A stretch of 64,000 nucleotides of DNA from contig NZ_JANFAK020000012.1 in the NCBI RefSeq assembly GCF_024721315.2, positions 35,307-99,306 of the forward strand. Reading direction: 5' to 3'. Origin of the DNA: Streptomyces sp. Isolate_45 (GTDB lineage Bacteria; Actinomycetota; Actinomycetes; Streptomycetales; Streptomycetaceae). This document shows, piece by piece, positions 36,952 through 44,851 of this stretch (the stretch's first letter is position 1; each line of letters starts with the position of its first letter). Made by a program: the position numbers and the translations under genes. Below the pieces are notes generated by a model. It was not told the origin of the DNA. It did no database searches and was given only the letters and a program-made list of their open reading frames with translations.

Positions 36952-38562
36952 ATGACACGCCACCACGCGCCCCGTCACCGCCGCACCGTACGACGCCTGC
37001 GCGTCACGTCGGCCGCCATGGCGACGGGTCTCCTCGTCACCGGGCTCCTCGCGGCGCCCGCCCGGGGGCAATCCCCCACCGGCGACACCCCCTCCCCGCA
37101 GCCGCCGATCGGCACGGTCGCGCGGACGGTGGGTGACGCCCGCTTCGAGCCGGGCCCCTGCCCGAGGACGCCGGAACCGGTCGAGGCACTGGAAGGGGCC
37201 CGCTGCGGAACCCTCACCGTGCCCGAGAACCGCGCCGAGGCCGGCGGTCGAACGATCGAACTCGGTGTCGCGATCGTGCCCGCCGCGACCGACACACCGA
37301 AGCCCGACCCCATCGTGTGGCTCGCGGGCGGACCCGGCGACGACGCGGTGGGAGAGGCGAAGATGGCGATCGACGGCGGCCTGAACCGCGACCGCGACGT
37401 GATCTTCATGTCCCAGCGCGGTACCTACTCTGCCGACCCGACGCTCCTCTGCCCCAACATCGACGAGTTCAACGCGCGCTCGGTCGGCCTCGTGTACGAC
37501 GCTCCGTCCACCGAACGCCTCCACGTCGCGGCGACGAAGGCCTGCCGCGACCAACTGGCGGGCCGCGGGATCGACCTCGGCGCCTACAACGACATCGAGA
37601 GCGCCGCCGACTACGACGATCTGCGCACCGCGCTGGGCGTAAAGCAGTGGAACCTGTACGGGATCTCCTACGGCACGCACCTGGCGCTGACCTACATGCG
37701 CCTGCATCCCGAGGGCCTGCGCTCGGTGGGCATCGACGGCATCCTGCCGCCGTCCAGGGCCGGGTCGGTCGCGACCTGGAGCAGCGCCCGGCAGGGCTTC
37801 GACGGCCTGTTCAAGGCCTGCGCGGAGCAGCCCGCCTGCAACAAGCGCTATCCGAACCTGTCGGCCACCTTCGACCGGCTCGTCCGCGAACTCGAAGCCG
37901 AGCCGGTCACCACCACCGTCACGCTGCCCGGCAGCGACAAGCCGGTGAAGGTCGTGCTGGACGGCGGGGCCCTGGTGAACTGGATGACGTCCGCCACCCA
38001 CGTGGCGCCCCAGGTGCCCGCCGCCCTCGATGAGCTGGCCAACGGCAAGCCGCAACGGATCGCCAAGCAGTGGGCCGGCGGCAAGCTCAGCCCCCAGGCC
38101 ATGGGAAGGGTCGCGCACGGGCTCGTCTACGGTGTCTTCTGCGGCGAGTGGACTCCGTACGAGAGCCAGGCGCAGGCGCTGCGCGGCGGACAGCAGGCGT
38201 TCCCGTCGTTCCCCCGCTCGGTGCAGGCCCAGGCGCCGCAGCTCACCTTCCTCCGGCCGGACTGCGACGTCTGGAACGTGCCCGCGGCGCCGCCGTCGAT
38301 CCGGGACGTCACGCGGGGCGACATCCCGACCCTCGCCCTGTCGGGCGGGTTCGACTCCCAGACCGGGGCGGACAACGGACCTTACGTGGCCCGTACGCTG
38401 CCCGAGGCCAAGGTCGTCACGGTCCCGTACGAGCCGCACGTGGTGTTCGCCACCTCGAAGTGCGCCCAGGAGATCGCCGTCTCGTTCTTCGACGACCCGG
38501 CCGCGCCGGACACCGAATGCCTGAAGGACCTCAAGCCGCCCGAGTTCGAGATCGGGCGCTGA
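36952..38562 (+). CDS. Secreted alpha/beta hydrolase (tripeptidyl-aminopeptidase-like), copy 2
   Basis: This 536-residue paralogue of the preceding gene shares its order of motifs: PEPVEALEGARCGTLTVPENRAE, VWLAGGPGDD, nucleophile Ser239 in GISYGTHLAL, LSGGFDSQTG and a C-terminal EPHVVF. A signal peptide (MTRHHAPRHRRTVRRLRVTS... ending PARG) sends it outside. The two proteins have diverged clearly, so the duplication is not recent. It is convergent with the sigma-factor partner gene, 20 bp away. Confidence 0.85.
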   Translation: MTRHHAPRHRRTVRRLRVTSAAMATGLLVTGLLAAPARGQSPTGDTPSPQPPIGTVARTVGDARFEPGPCPRTPEPVEALEGARCGTLTVPENRAEAGGRTIELGVAIVPAATDTPKPDPIVWLAGGPGDDAVGEAKMAIDGGLNRDRDVIFMSQRGTYSADPTLLCPNIDEFNARSVGLVYDAPSTERLHVAATKACRDQLAGRGIDLGAYNDIESAADYDDLRTALGVKQWNLYGISYGTHLALTYMRLHPEGLRSVGIDGILPPSRAGSVATWSSARQGFDGLFKACAEQPACNKRYPNLSATFDRLVRELEAEPVTTTVTLPGSDKPVKVVLDGGALVNWMTSATHVAPQVPAALDELANGKPQRIAKQWAGGKLSPQAMGRVAHGLVYGVFCGEWTPYESQAQALRGGQQAFPSFPRSVQAQAPQLTFLRPDCDVWNVPAAPPSIRDVTRGDIPTLALSGGFDSQTGADNGPYVARTLPEAKVVTVPYEPHVVFATSKCAQEIAVSFFDDPAAPDTECLKDLKPPEFEIGR

Positions 38563-38582
38563 TCGGTGAGTACCGGCCGCCG

Positions 38583-39437
38583 TCATCCGGTGCGGGCGAA
38601 GTCGCCACCGACCCTGAAGGTTTCCCGGGCCGCCTCGGCGGTGGCCTCGTACCGGTCGGCCGCCGCATCGCGGCCGCTGGTCGTGTGGTCGTACCGGCCG
38701 GCGAACACATGGGTTCCGGCGGGCACCGTGCGGCCCGCCTTGAGTTCCCAGCGGTAGAGCAGCGTGCCGTTCCGTTCGTGCACGGAGAAGGTGAAGTCCG
38801 CCTCGGGCAGGGTCTGCCACGGGCCGCTGCTCTTGACGCCGCCCGTTTGCGCCACCCGCAGTTCGACGCTGAGCGCGGTGAGCGGTTGTCGGGTCTTGAG
38901 GGTGACGTTGCTCTGCGACCAGTGGGTCCTGCTGCCCGGGTCGACGGAGCCGTCGGCCCACAGCGGGCCGTCCTCCGTCCGTGGTCCGCCGGAGGGCCGG
39001 GACGGCGTCGGTGCGCCGGTCGTGGGGGGTGAGCCGGTACGGCTCGGGCCGGGCTCCGGTGTGGGGGCGGGTGGGGTGGCCGTGGGTACGGGTGGGTCGC
39101 CCGGCTCGCCCGAGGCGCCGCGGTCCGGCTGCGGGGTTGCCTGCCCGAGCGTCCCGGGGCCGGGGTCGGGCGGTAGCGGTGCCGCGCCCGAGTGGTGGCG
39201 GGGCACCGTGTCCTGCACGGCCTCGGCCACGACGTAGCCGGCGACCAGCAGGGCACCGGCCGCGGCCATCGTCGCGAGCGTGACCCGGGACCAGGGCGCC
39301 GCCACCGTCCGGCGACGCCGATACGGGCGCGCGAGGTCGGCGCCGGCCGTGCCGCGTTCCACCCGGGCCAGTATCCGGGCGCGGTCGGGCTGGTGCGACT
39401 CGGCCGCCTTCCGCAGGTGTTCGCCCAAGTCGGTCAT
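38583..39437 (-). CDS. Membrane protein partner of an ECF sigma factor (anti-sigma-like)
   Basis: This 284-residue protein has a short basic cytoplasmic start (1-50), one transmembrane span (about 51-72: TLATMAAAGALLVAGYVVAEAV), a Pro/Thr/Ser/Gly-rich linker and an outer domain (WADGSVDPGSRTHWSQSNVTL... GRYDHTTSG). It overlaps the sigma gene by ATGA, the usual arrangement for an anti-sigma factor that releases its sigma on an envelope signal. No zinc-binding anti-sigma domain is seen, so the mode of control is unclear. The outer domain is unknown to me. Confidence 0.65.
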   Translation of the reverse strand: MTDLGEHLRKAAESHQPDRARILARVERGTAGADLARPYRRRRTVAAPWSRVTLATMAAAGALLVAGYVVAEAVQDTVPRHHSGAAPLPPDPGPGTLGQATPQPDRGASGEPGDPPVPTATPPAPTPEPGPSRTGSPPTTGAPTPSRPSGGPRTEDGPLWADGSVDPGSRTHWSQSNVTLKTRQPLTALSVELRVAQTGGVKSSGPWQTLPEADFTFSVHERNGTLLYRWELKAGRTVPAGTHVFAGRYDHTTSGRDAAADRYEATAEAARETFRVGGDFARTG

Positions 39438-39961
39438 CGCTGAACCCTTTCCAGGAGTGCGCCCGCGTCTCGTGCCGCCAGCAGTCGTTGCAGCTCCGTC
39501 ATGCCCTTGGACGTCTGGCTCTTGACGGTACCGACCGATATGCCGAGGGCCAGGGCGGTGTCCTTCTCGGACAGGTCGAAGGCGTGCCGCAGGACGACGC
39601 ACGCCCGCTTGCGGAAGGGCAGCCGGGCCAGGGCCTGGCGCACGTCCACCACCACCGCCACGTCCGGGTCGTGCACGCGCTCGGCGCGCACGGACCAGAA
39701 CAGTGCGACGCGACGGCGCTCGCGGACGGCGCCGCGGATGCGGGCGCGTGCCAGGTTGGCGACGACACCGCGGGCGTAGGCGACCGGGTGGTCGGCCGAC
39801 CGCAGCCGGTCCCACCGGTGCCAGAGCGCGACCAGCGCGTCGGCGGCGAGATCGTCGGCGGCGTCCGCCTCACCGGTCAGGAGGTGGGCGAACCGGGCGA
39901 GTTCGGCGTAGTGCCGCTCGAAGAAGGCGTGGAACTCCTCGGACGCGTCGTCCACGAGCAT
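39434..39961 (-). CDS. SigE-family ECF RNA polymerase sigma factor
   Basis: This 175-residue protein has sigma region 2 (FERHYAELARFAHLLTGEADAADDLAADALVALWHRWDRL) and region 4 (RLPFRKRACVVLRHAFDLSEKDTALALGISVGTVKSQTSKGM), the layout of the small SigE-type group. No region 3 or C-terminal extension is present. It is the first gene of a two-gene unit with the membrane protein that overlaps its stop. The beta-helix protein lies just upstream on the same strand and could be a target. ATG 39961 has AGAGGC upstream at slightly long spacing. Confidence 0.88.
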   Translation of the reverse strand: MLVDDASEEFHAFFERHYAELARFAHLLTGEADAADDLAADALVALWHRWDRLRSADHPVAYARGVVANLARARIRGAVRERRRVALFWSVRAERVHDPDVAVVVDVRQALARLPFRKRACVVLRHAFDLSEKDTALALGISVGTVKSQTSKGMTELQRLLAARDAGALLERVQR

Positions 39962-40074
39962 GTGCGGGGTTGCCTCTCGCTGTGCTGCTGTGTCCGTGGC
40001 GCGTGTGCGACCCGGCACGTCGTCCCGCGATCCTCGCGTCTGCACGCCGCGGTGCGGGGGGACTGTGCCGGGGC

Positions 40075-41262
40075 TCACTTCATCGCCGCGCCGATGTCTT
40101 CGGTCCCGGTGGTGAGGAAGGTGGTCTCCGGGAGGGATCCGTCGGCCTTGCGCGGGCCGTAGGCCGTCGTCGCGTCCGTGTCGCGCAGGAAGGAGCGCCC
40201 GTCCGGGAAGGGGCCGCCCTCGCCCTTGGCGTCCCAGCTGTTCGCGGCGGTGACGGCGCGGTGCCCCAGCTTGGCCGTGCCCCCGGCATTCTGCGCCGCG
40301 AGGTTCCGGGACAGGCGTGAGGGTGACGAGGCGAAGAAGAATCCGTCCGCGTGGTTGGCGTACGCCGTGTTGCGGTGCAGGATCAGGGCCCCCGGGTTGC
40401 TGTTCTCGGTGAACCCGTGGAGCCGGTTGTTCCAGGCGGCGTTGCCGGTGACGACGTGCGCGGCGCTCGCGCCGCCCCCGCCCAGCTTGAAGCCGTTCCC
40501 GTTGCCCTCGAAGGCGGGGTCGTTCCAGCGGTTCTCCCCGTTGCCGTACGCCCAACTGTTCTCGATCCGTACGGGGCTGGCCCACTGCCACAGGTCGAGG
40601 CCGTCGTCGGCGTTGTTCCAAAGGCGGGCGCCGACGACCTTGTTGTTCGTGCCCGACCCGAACTTGATGGCCAGACCGTCCGCGTTCTGACCGTGGGTCC
40701 TGGCGTCGTGGTTGTCGTAGGAGTCCAGGTTCTGGATGAGGTTGTCGTTGGTGCCGTCACCACGCAGGGTGAATCCGGAGTCGCCGTTGCCGTGGGTCCG
40801 TAGGTTCCTGAAGATCCCGCCGACGGAGGAGGTCAGCACCACCCCGTGCGAGGGCGAGTTCCGGAACGTCAGGTTCGACAGCGTCCAGTGGTCGCCGCCT
40901 ATCGCGGTCAGCCACTCTCCCGCGGGGAGCTTGGAACCGTCGACCGTCACCTTCTCCGTGCCGTGGGCGGTGACGGTGATCCGCCGCGTCGGAGTCCCGT
41001 CGGCCTGGCTCTTGAGCGTGCGCGCGGGGAGGTACGTGCCTCCGCGCAGCTGGATCGTGGTCCCGGGCCCCGCCTCGGCGAAGGCCTGCTCCAGGGCTGC
41101 GGTCGTGGAGACGACCACCGGCCGGGCGCTCCCGGCTGCGGCGGCCTCCCCACCACCGGGCGCGGCGGCCAGGTACACCCCGCCGGCCACGGCCGTCAGG
41201 GCGAGGACTGCCGCGACGGGCAGCGTACGGGTCCTGCGGTGGCGTCCTGCACTGGTAGTCAT
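40075..41262 (-). CDS. Secreted right-handed beta-helix protein (pectate-lyase-like)
   Basis: This 395-residue precursor has a signal peptide (RTRTLPVAAVLALTAVAGG) followed by a parallel beta-helix: TTIQLRGGTYLPARTL, WTLSNLTFRNSPSHGVVLTSS, NDNLIQNLDSYDNHD, GHRAVTAANSWDAKGEGG. This is the form of PL9-type pectate lyases, which bind calcium and cleave pectin-like polysaccharide. The DxG-rich turn QNADGLAIKFGSG recalls the family but I cannot assign the catalytic residues. It should act outside the cell on plant or fungal polymers. The sigma factor gene follows on the same strand after 113 bp. Confidence 0.8.
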   Translation of the reverse strand: MTTSAGRHRRTRTLPVAAVLALTAVAGGVYLAAAPGGGEAAAAGSARPVVVSTTAALEQAFAEAGPGTTIQLRGGTYLPARTLKSQADGTPTRRITVTAHGTEKVTVDGSKLPAGEWLTAIGGDHWTLSNLTFRNSPSHGVVLTSSVGGIFRNLRTHGNGDSGFTLRGDGTNDNLIQNLDSYDNHDARTHGQNADGLAIKFGSGTNNKVVGARLWNNADDGLDLWQWASPVRIENSWAYGNGENRWNDPAFEGNGNGFKLGGGGASAAHVVTGNAAWNNRLHGFTENSNPGALILHRNTAYANHADGFFFASSPSRLSRNLAAQNAGGTAKLGHRAVTAANSWDAKGEGGPFPDGRSFLRDTDATTAYGPRKADGSLPETTFLTTGTEDIGAAMK

Positions 41263-41445
41263 CGTGAGGGATCCTCTGCGCGTGTCGGGAAGGTCGGCGC
41301 CCGTGAAGGGGGTCGCCTGCCCGTGCAGTTGCCGCCGAGGACCGAAAGGTTGCCGTTCCGGCGGAGATCCTTTCGCTCGCTCGCCCTTTCGTCCGCTGAT
41401 CCTTTCCATCGGGTGTCGGCGCGGCCGGATCCGGCGCGCTCCGCG

Positions 41446-42885
41446 TCAGCGCCCCGTCGCGGAGTGCGGGCATTTCGGCAGCGCCGGCCGTTCCTTGGTG
41501 CGTACGGCGGGCAGCCAGGCCGAGGGGGGCAGGGAGCCGGGCGGGAGGTTCACCCGGTACCAGCGGGTGGACTGCTGGTCCTCCTCATCGATGATGGGCC
41601 GGCCGCCGGGCAACTGGCAGTCGGCGGCGAGGACGTCGCCGTGCCAGACCCTGGTCGGTACGACGTTGTCCGCGGTGTAGGGCCGCAGGGGGTCGATCGC
41701 CAGGCCCAGACTGCATTGCGGTGCCCGATCGATCCGCTCCCGACAGCTCCGCTCCGCGTTGAAGATCCGGACCGTGCCGGCTGCCGCGCCCGCGAGGCCG
41801 GGCGGTGCGGACGTGGCGGCTCGTACCGCGTCCGAGCACAGGGTCGCGCCGGCCATGCCGCACAGCGCGGTGGCGAGGACCGCGGCGCGGGCCCGGCCCC
41901 GCAATCGGCCCGCCGCGGCTCCCGGTGCTTCCCGCTGGGCGGCGATGCGGGCGAGCAGGCTCTCGGCGGTGTGCGGGGCGCGGGCCTCGTGGGTCGGGGC
42001 GAGGCAGTCGGCGGCCAGCGCCCGCCAGAACGGGGGCACCGCGTGGTCCATGCGCAGCGGGGCCCGACCCTCGCCGTACTCCTGGACCGCGGCGCCCCGC
42101 GCCATGGGCGTGGCGCCGGAGAACGGCGAGCCACCCGCCGCGAACACCTCGTGGATGACGATGCCCAGGGCCCAGATGTCGGCGCTCGGCCGGACCCGCA
42201 CCCCCAGTTCGCCGAGGGGAGCCCGCCAGCGCTCGGGCGGGAGGTAGTCCAGGGTGCCCATGGGCGGCGCGTAGCCGTGGGTCCCCGTCAGTTCGGTCGC
42301 CAGACCGAAGTCCGAGAGCTTCACGGAGCGGTCGGCGTCCAGGAGGACGTTCTCCGGTTTGAGGTCCGCGTGGACCCAGCCCGACCGGTGGAGGTGGGCG
42401 AGGCCCTCGCAGATTCCCGCGATCAGCCGCCCGCGATCGGCCTCGGGCACCCCCGCGTCGATGAGTTCCCGCAGACTGCCGGCGGCCCGTTCCATGACCA
42501 GGACGATGGCGCCGTCCAGGGCGGGCCGGTCGGGTGCGGCGACGACGAACGACTCCAGGAGGCCGATCAGCCTCGGATGCCCGGCCCTGCGCCCGAGCTC
42601 GACCTCGCGGCGGGCGGATTCCACGATCCTGCGCGCCTGCCGCGGCGCGAGCCCGGCGGTCGGCATGATCTTGAGCGCGACTTCGGTGGGGCCCGGAGGC
42701 CGGCCCGCGGCGGCGCCGGAGGGCCGGCCCGGGTGCGCGTCGGCCGGACGCGCCGCGTGGACCGTGGACCAGCCTCCGGCCCCGATCAGCCGGGTGACCA
42801 CCCAGTCGCCCACCTGATGGCCGGGGGCGATCAGGTGGATCCGGTCGCACTCCGTGGTGCCCTCCAGGCCGTGTTGCAGCGTCAT
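41446..42885 (-). CDS. Membrane Ser/Thr protein kinase
   Basis: This 479-residue protein has a eukaryotic-type kinase domain (about 25-300) with the glycine loop GAGGWSTVH, the lysine in VALKIM, the catalytic loop HADLKPENVLL and DFG in KLSDFGLATEL. A single transmembrane span (about 330-352) and an outer C-terminal domain of about 120 residues with paired Cys (RSCRERIDRAPQC) follow. The start overlaps the FHA gene by 4 bp (ATGA), so a phosphothreonine-binding partner is made with it. The outer domain may sense a ligand. The substrate is unknown. Confidence 0.88.
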   Translation of the reverse strand: MTLQHGLEGTTECDRIHLIAPGHQVGDWVVTRLIGAGGWSTVHAARPADAHPGRPSGAAAGRPPGPTEVALKIMPTAGLAPRQARRIVESARREVELGRRAGHPRLIGLLESFVVAAPDRPALDGAIVLVMERAAGSLRELIDAGVPEADRGRLIAGICEGLAHLHRSGWVHADLKPENVLLDADRSVKLSDFGLATELTGTHGYAPPMGTLDYLPPERWRAPLGELGVRVRPSADIWALGIVIHEVFAAGGSPFSGATPMARGAAVQEYGEGRAPLRMDHAVPPFWRALAADCLAPTHEARAPHTAESLLARIAAQREAPGAAAGRLRGRARAAVLATALCGMAGATLCSDAVRAATSAPPGLAGAAAGTVRIFNAERSCRERIDRAPQCSLGLAIDPLRPYTADNVVPTRVWHGDVLAADCQLPGGRPIIDEEDQQSTRWYRVNLPPGSLPPSAWLPAVRTKERPALPKCPHSATGR

Positions 42886-43691
42886 CGCGCGGCCCGCCGC
42901 TCGCGGCCGCCCGCCCCGGTCAGGGGCGGCAGCAGCCCGAGGTTCTCCTCCCGTACGAGTCCGAACCGCAGCGCGAGCCCGACGATCTCCTCCCGCTTGC
43001 CGTTGCGGCGGTCGCCCTTGCCCGGTTCCTGGGCGTCGGGGAGGCTGATGCGCAGCTTCTCCTCGGAGAGGTAGTCGATGTGCGAGCTGACCGCGCGCGC
43101 GGTCAGTGTGCCGCAGGTGGCGTGACCCCTGAGCCGCTCCACGATCTGGGGGGTGGTCGGGACCGCCACGCGGGACTGGTCGCGCAGGCGCGGCTCGCAG
43201 AGCGCGACGAGGACGAGGAAGTACGTGGCCGTCTCGTCCAGGGAGTACGCGGTGACCGTGCGGTTCCCCCAGGGGACGCCCATGGCGTCCGGGTCCAGGT
43301 AGACGTGGTCGGGGGCGAACACCTGGAAGGACACGGTGACGTCACCGCGGGTGGGCAGCACCACGCGGGAGAACTCGAACGGGATGGGCGCGCCGACCCT
43401 GCGCGGCGGAACCCTCAGGTACTCCCCCGCTCCCTCCGGGTTCTCCACGAGGTAGCTGTGGGTGGTGCTGTGGTTCGTCAGCTGCCAGTGGTCGTCGGTC
43501 ACGCGGATCTCCCCGGCCAGCCGGGAGATCGCGGGGTCGGCGAGGCGCAGCTCGACGGGGACCGCCGAGGAACCCCGTCCGAAGCGGGCGACCTCGCCGG
43601 GGCCGAGCCGTAACGTCACCGCGTCACCGTGTGGTTCGCCACCGTCGGCGCCACCGTTTCCCCGCGGCAGATGAACGACCACGCCGCTCAC
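42882..43691 (-). CDS. FHA-domain protein, partner of the Ser/Thr kinase
   Basis: This 269-residue protein has an FHA domain (about 20-110: VARFGRGSSAVPVELRLADPAISRLAGEI, then NHSTTHSYLV), which binds phosphothreonine peptides. The C-terminal half is helical (LVALCEPRLRDQSRVAVPTTPQIVERL) and may be a winged-helix-like region. The GTG at 43691 follows GGGAG. It is the first gene of the pair, ending in the ATGA of the kinase. It may bring substrates to the kinase or be its substrate. Confidence 0.8.
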   Translation of the reverse strand: MSGVVVHLPRGNGGADGGEPHGDAVTLRLGPGEVARFGRGSSAVPVELRLADPAISRLAGEIRVTDDHWQLTNHSTTHSYLVENPEGAGEYLRVPPRRVGAPIPFEFSRVVLPTRGDVTVSFQVFAPDHVYLDPDAMGVPWGNRTVTAYSLDETATYFLVLVALCEPRLRDQSRVAVPTTPQIVERLRGHATCGTLTARAVSSHIDYLSEEKLRISLPDAQEPGKGDRRNGKREEIVGLALRFGLVREENLGLLPPLTGAGGRERRAAR

Positions 43692-44061
43692 CGCTCCCCC
43701 CGTTCCACCCGTCGCGATTGCCGGACGAGCGGAACGATACTCATCGATCAGGGGAGTTCACCGGCGTACTTTGGCCACTTCGCCGGACGGCCCGCGGGGA
43801 CGGCCTGCCCCGGTTCGCCGCGTCCCGGTGACGGGGGCGGTGATTCGGGGCCGGTGCCGGTCCGCGCCCGGCCGTTCGGCCGGAACCCTGACGCCGGGAC
43901 GCGGGAGCCGTCCTCCCGTGCCGGACGCCGGGCGCCCCCTCCCGGAGGCTCAAGGTGGGGAAGGTCACTGCGGGTGGAGCCGCGGAACCGGGGTCGGGGC
44001 AGATTTGCGGCGCGAACGGAGCACTTGTCGCCCCTTCACTTGGCGAGATCCGCACCTTTCC
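43692..44061. other. Intergenic region, no gene recognised
   Basis: About 370 bp between the FHA start and the decayed lectin gene. It should hold the promoter of the FHA-kinase operon on the minus strand. The reading frames here are GC-driven and resemble no protein. Confidence 0.4.
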
Positions 44062-44851
44062 TCAGGGAGCGGGGCTGCCCGACACGAGGGGTGCGACCGC
44101 ACGATCGCCGAAAGCCGCCCACGCATGCCACTCGCCGCTCGGCCGGTCCTGGACGCGGGTCCGCAGCGCGCCCGTGGTGGTGACGGCGAACACGTGCGTC
44201 CGCCCGGTGGCGTCGAGGGCGGCGGTGGGCGTGGCGGCGAGCCTGAGGCCGGGCTCGCCGAACTCCCCGCCGGGATGCCGGTCCCCACCCGGTGCGACCT
44301 GCGGGCGGTGGCCGAGCCGTGCGCCGCCGGGCGTCGGGGAGAACGCCTCCAGCCGGCCGTCGGCGCCGGCGGCGCCGGAAGGTGTTCCCGTTCAGGGCGA
44401 ACAGCTCCAGGACGCCGTCGGCGTCGGGCCCGATGGCGAGTTCGGCGCCGCCGGGTCCGCCGAGGGGCTCCCAGGCCGACCAGTTGCCGTTGGCCTCCTG
44501 CTGCCAGGCGTGGTGGATGCCGTCGGCTCCGGCGGCGAACACCTCCAGGCGCCCGTCCGCCGACCGCGCCGACACGACCCGGCCCGACTCCGCCGGATGG
44601 ACCAGCGGCCGGGGCCGCGGACCGGCGCCCGGGGTGCAGGGCAGCACCACGCCGCGCTCGGCCAGGTGGACCTCCGGAAGGTGGCAACACCACCTTCCGG
44701 CGGGACCCCGGAAGGGTACGGACCGACAGGCGGGCGCACGTCGGCTAGGTCTCCCGGGGTGCGGCGGCATCATCGGGATTTCATCGGTCCTCCCTACCGT
44801 GGCCGTGTTCGGACCAAGGCCCGTACCCAGGGAAGGACGGCTCGATGGCAC
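44062..44851 (-). pseudogene. PLL/tectonin-type lectin-module gene with a frameshift
   Basis: On the minus strand one frame reads ESGRVVSARSADGRLEVF, HHAWQQEANGNWSAWEPLGG and ending at ELFALNGNTF. A second frame then continues GAAGADGRLEAFSPTPGG, LDATGRTHVFAVTTTGAL and GEWHAWAAFGDRAVAP before a stop at 44062. The two join if one C in the run at 44377-44378 is removed. The repeated ADGRLEVF...HHAWQ modules form a seven-bladed PLL-like lectin fold. The N-terminal part is missing or replaced, since the frame runs into the acylase promoter. Either a pseudogene or an assembly error in a C-run. Confidence 0.55.
44770..44800 (+). promoter_or_regulatory. SARP-type direct repeats and -10 box of the acylase gene
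   Basis: TCATCGG at 44770-44776 and 44781-44787 have an 11-bp period. Seven bp later is TACCGT (44795-44800), a TANNNT -10 box. Heptamer repeats in this period, about 8 bp before the -10, are how SARP activators such as AfsR and ActII-ORF4 bind. The same arrangement occurs at 50183. A LuxR-SARP gene lies at 50904. Confidence 0.65.

Noticed and set aside
35140..38961. Minus-strand open frame of 1273 codons
   Set aside because: Antisense to the two secreted alpha/beta hydrolases, with Arg/Gly/Asp-rich composition and no domain. It is a by-product of GC-biased third positions.
43741..44055. Minus-strand open frame of 104 codons near the lectin pseudogene
   Set aside because: Pro/Arg/Ser-rich with no start signal or domain; treated as non-coding.
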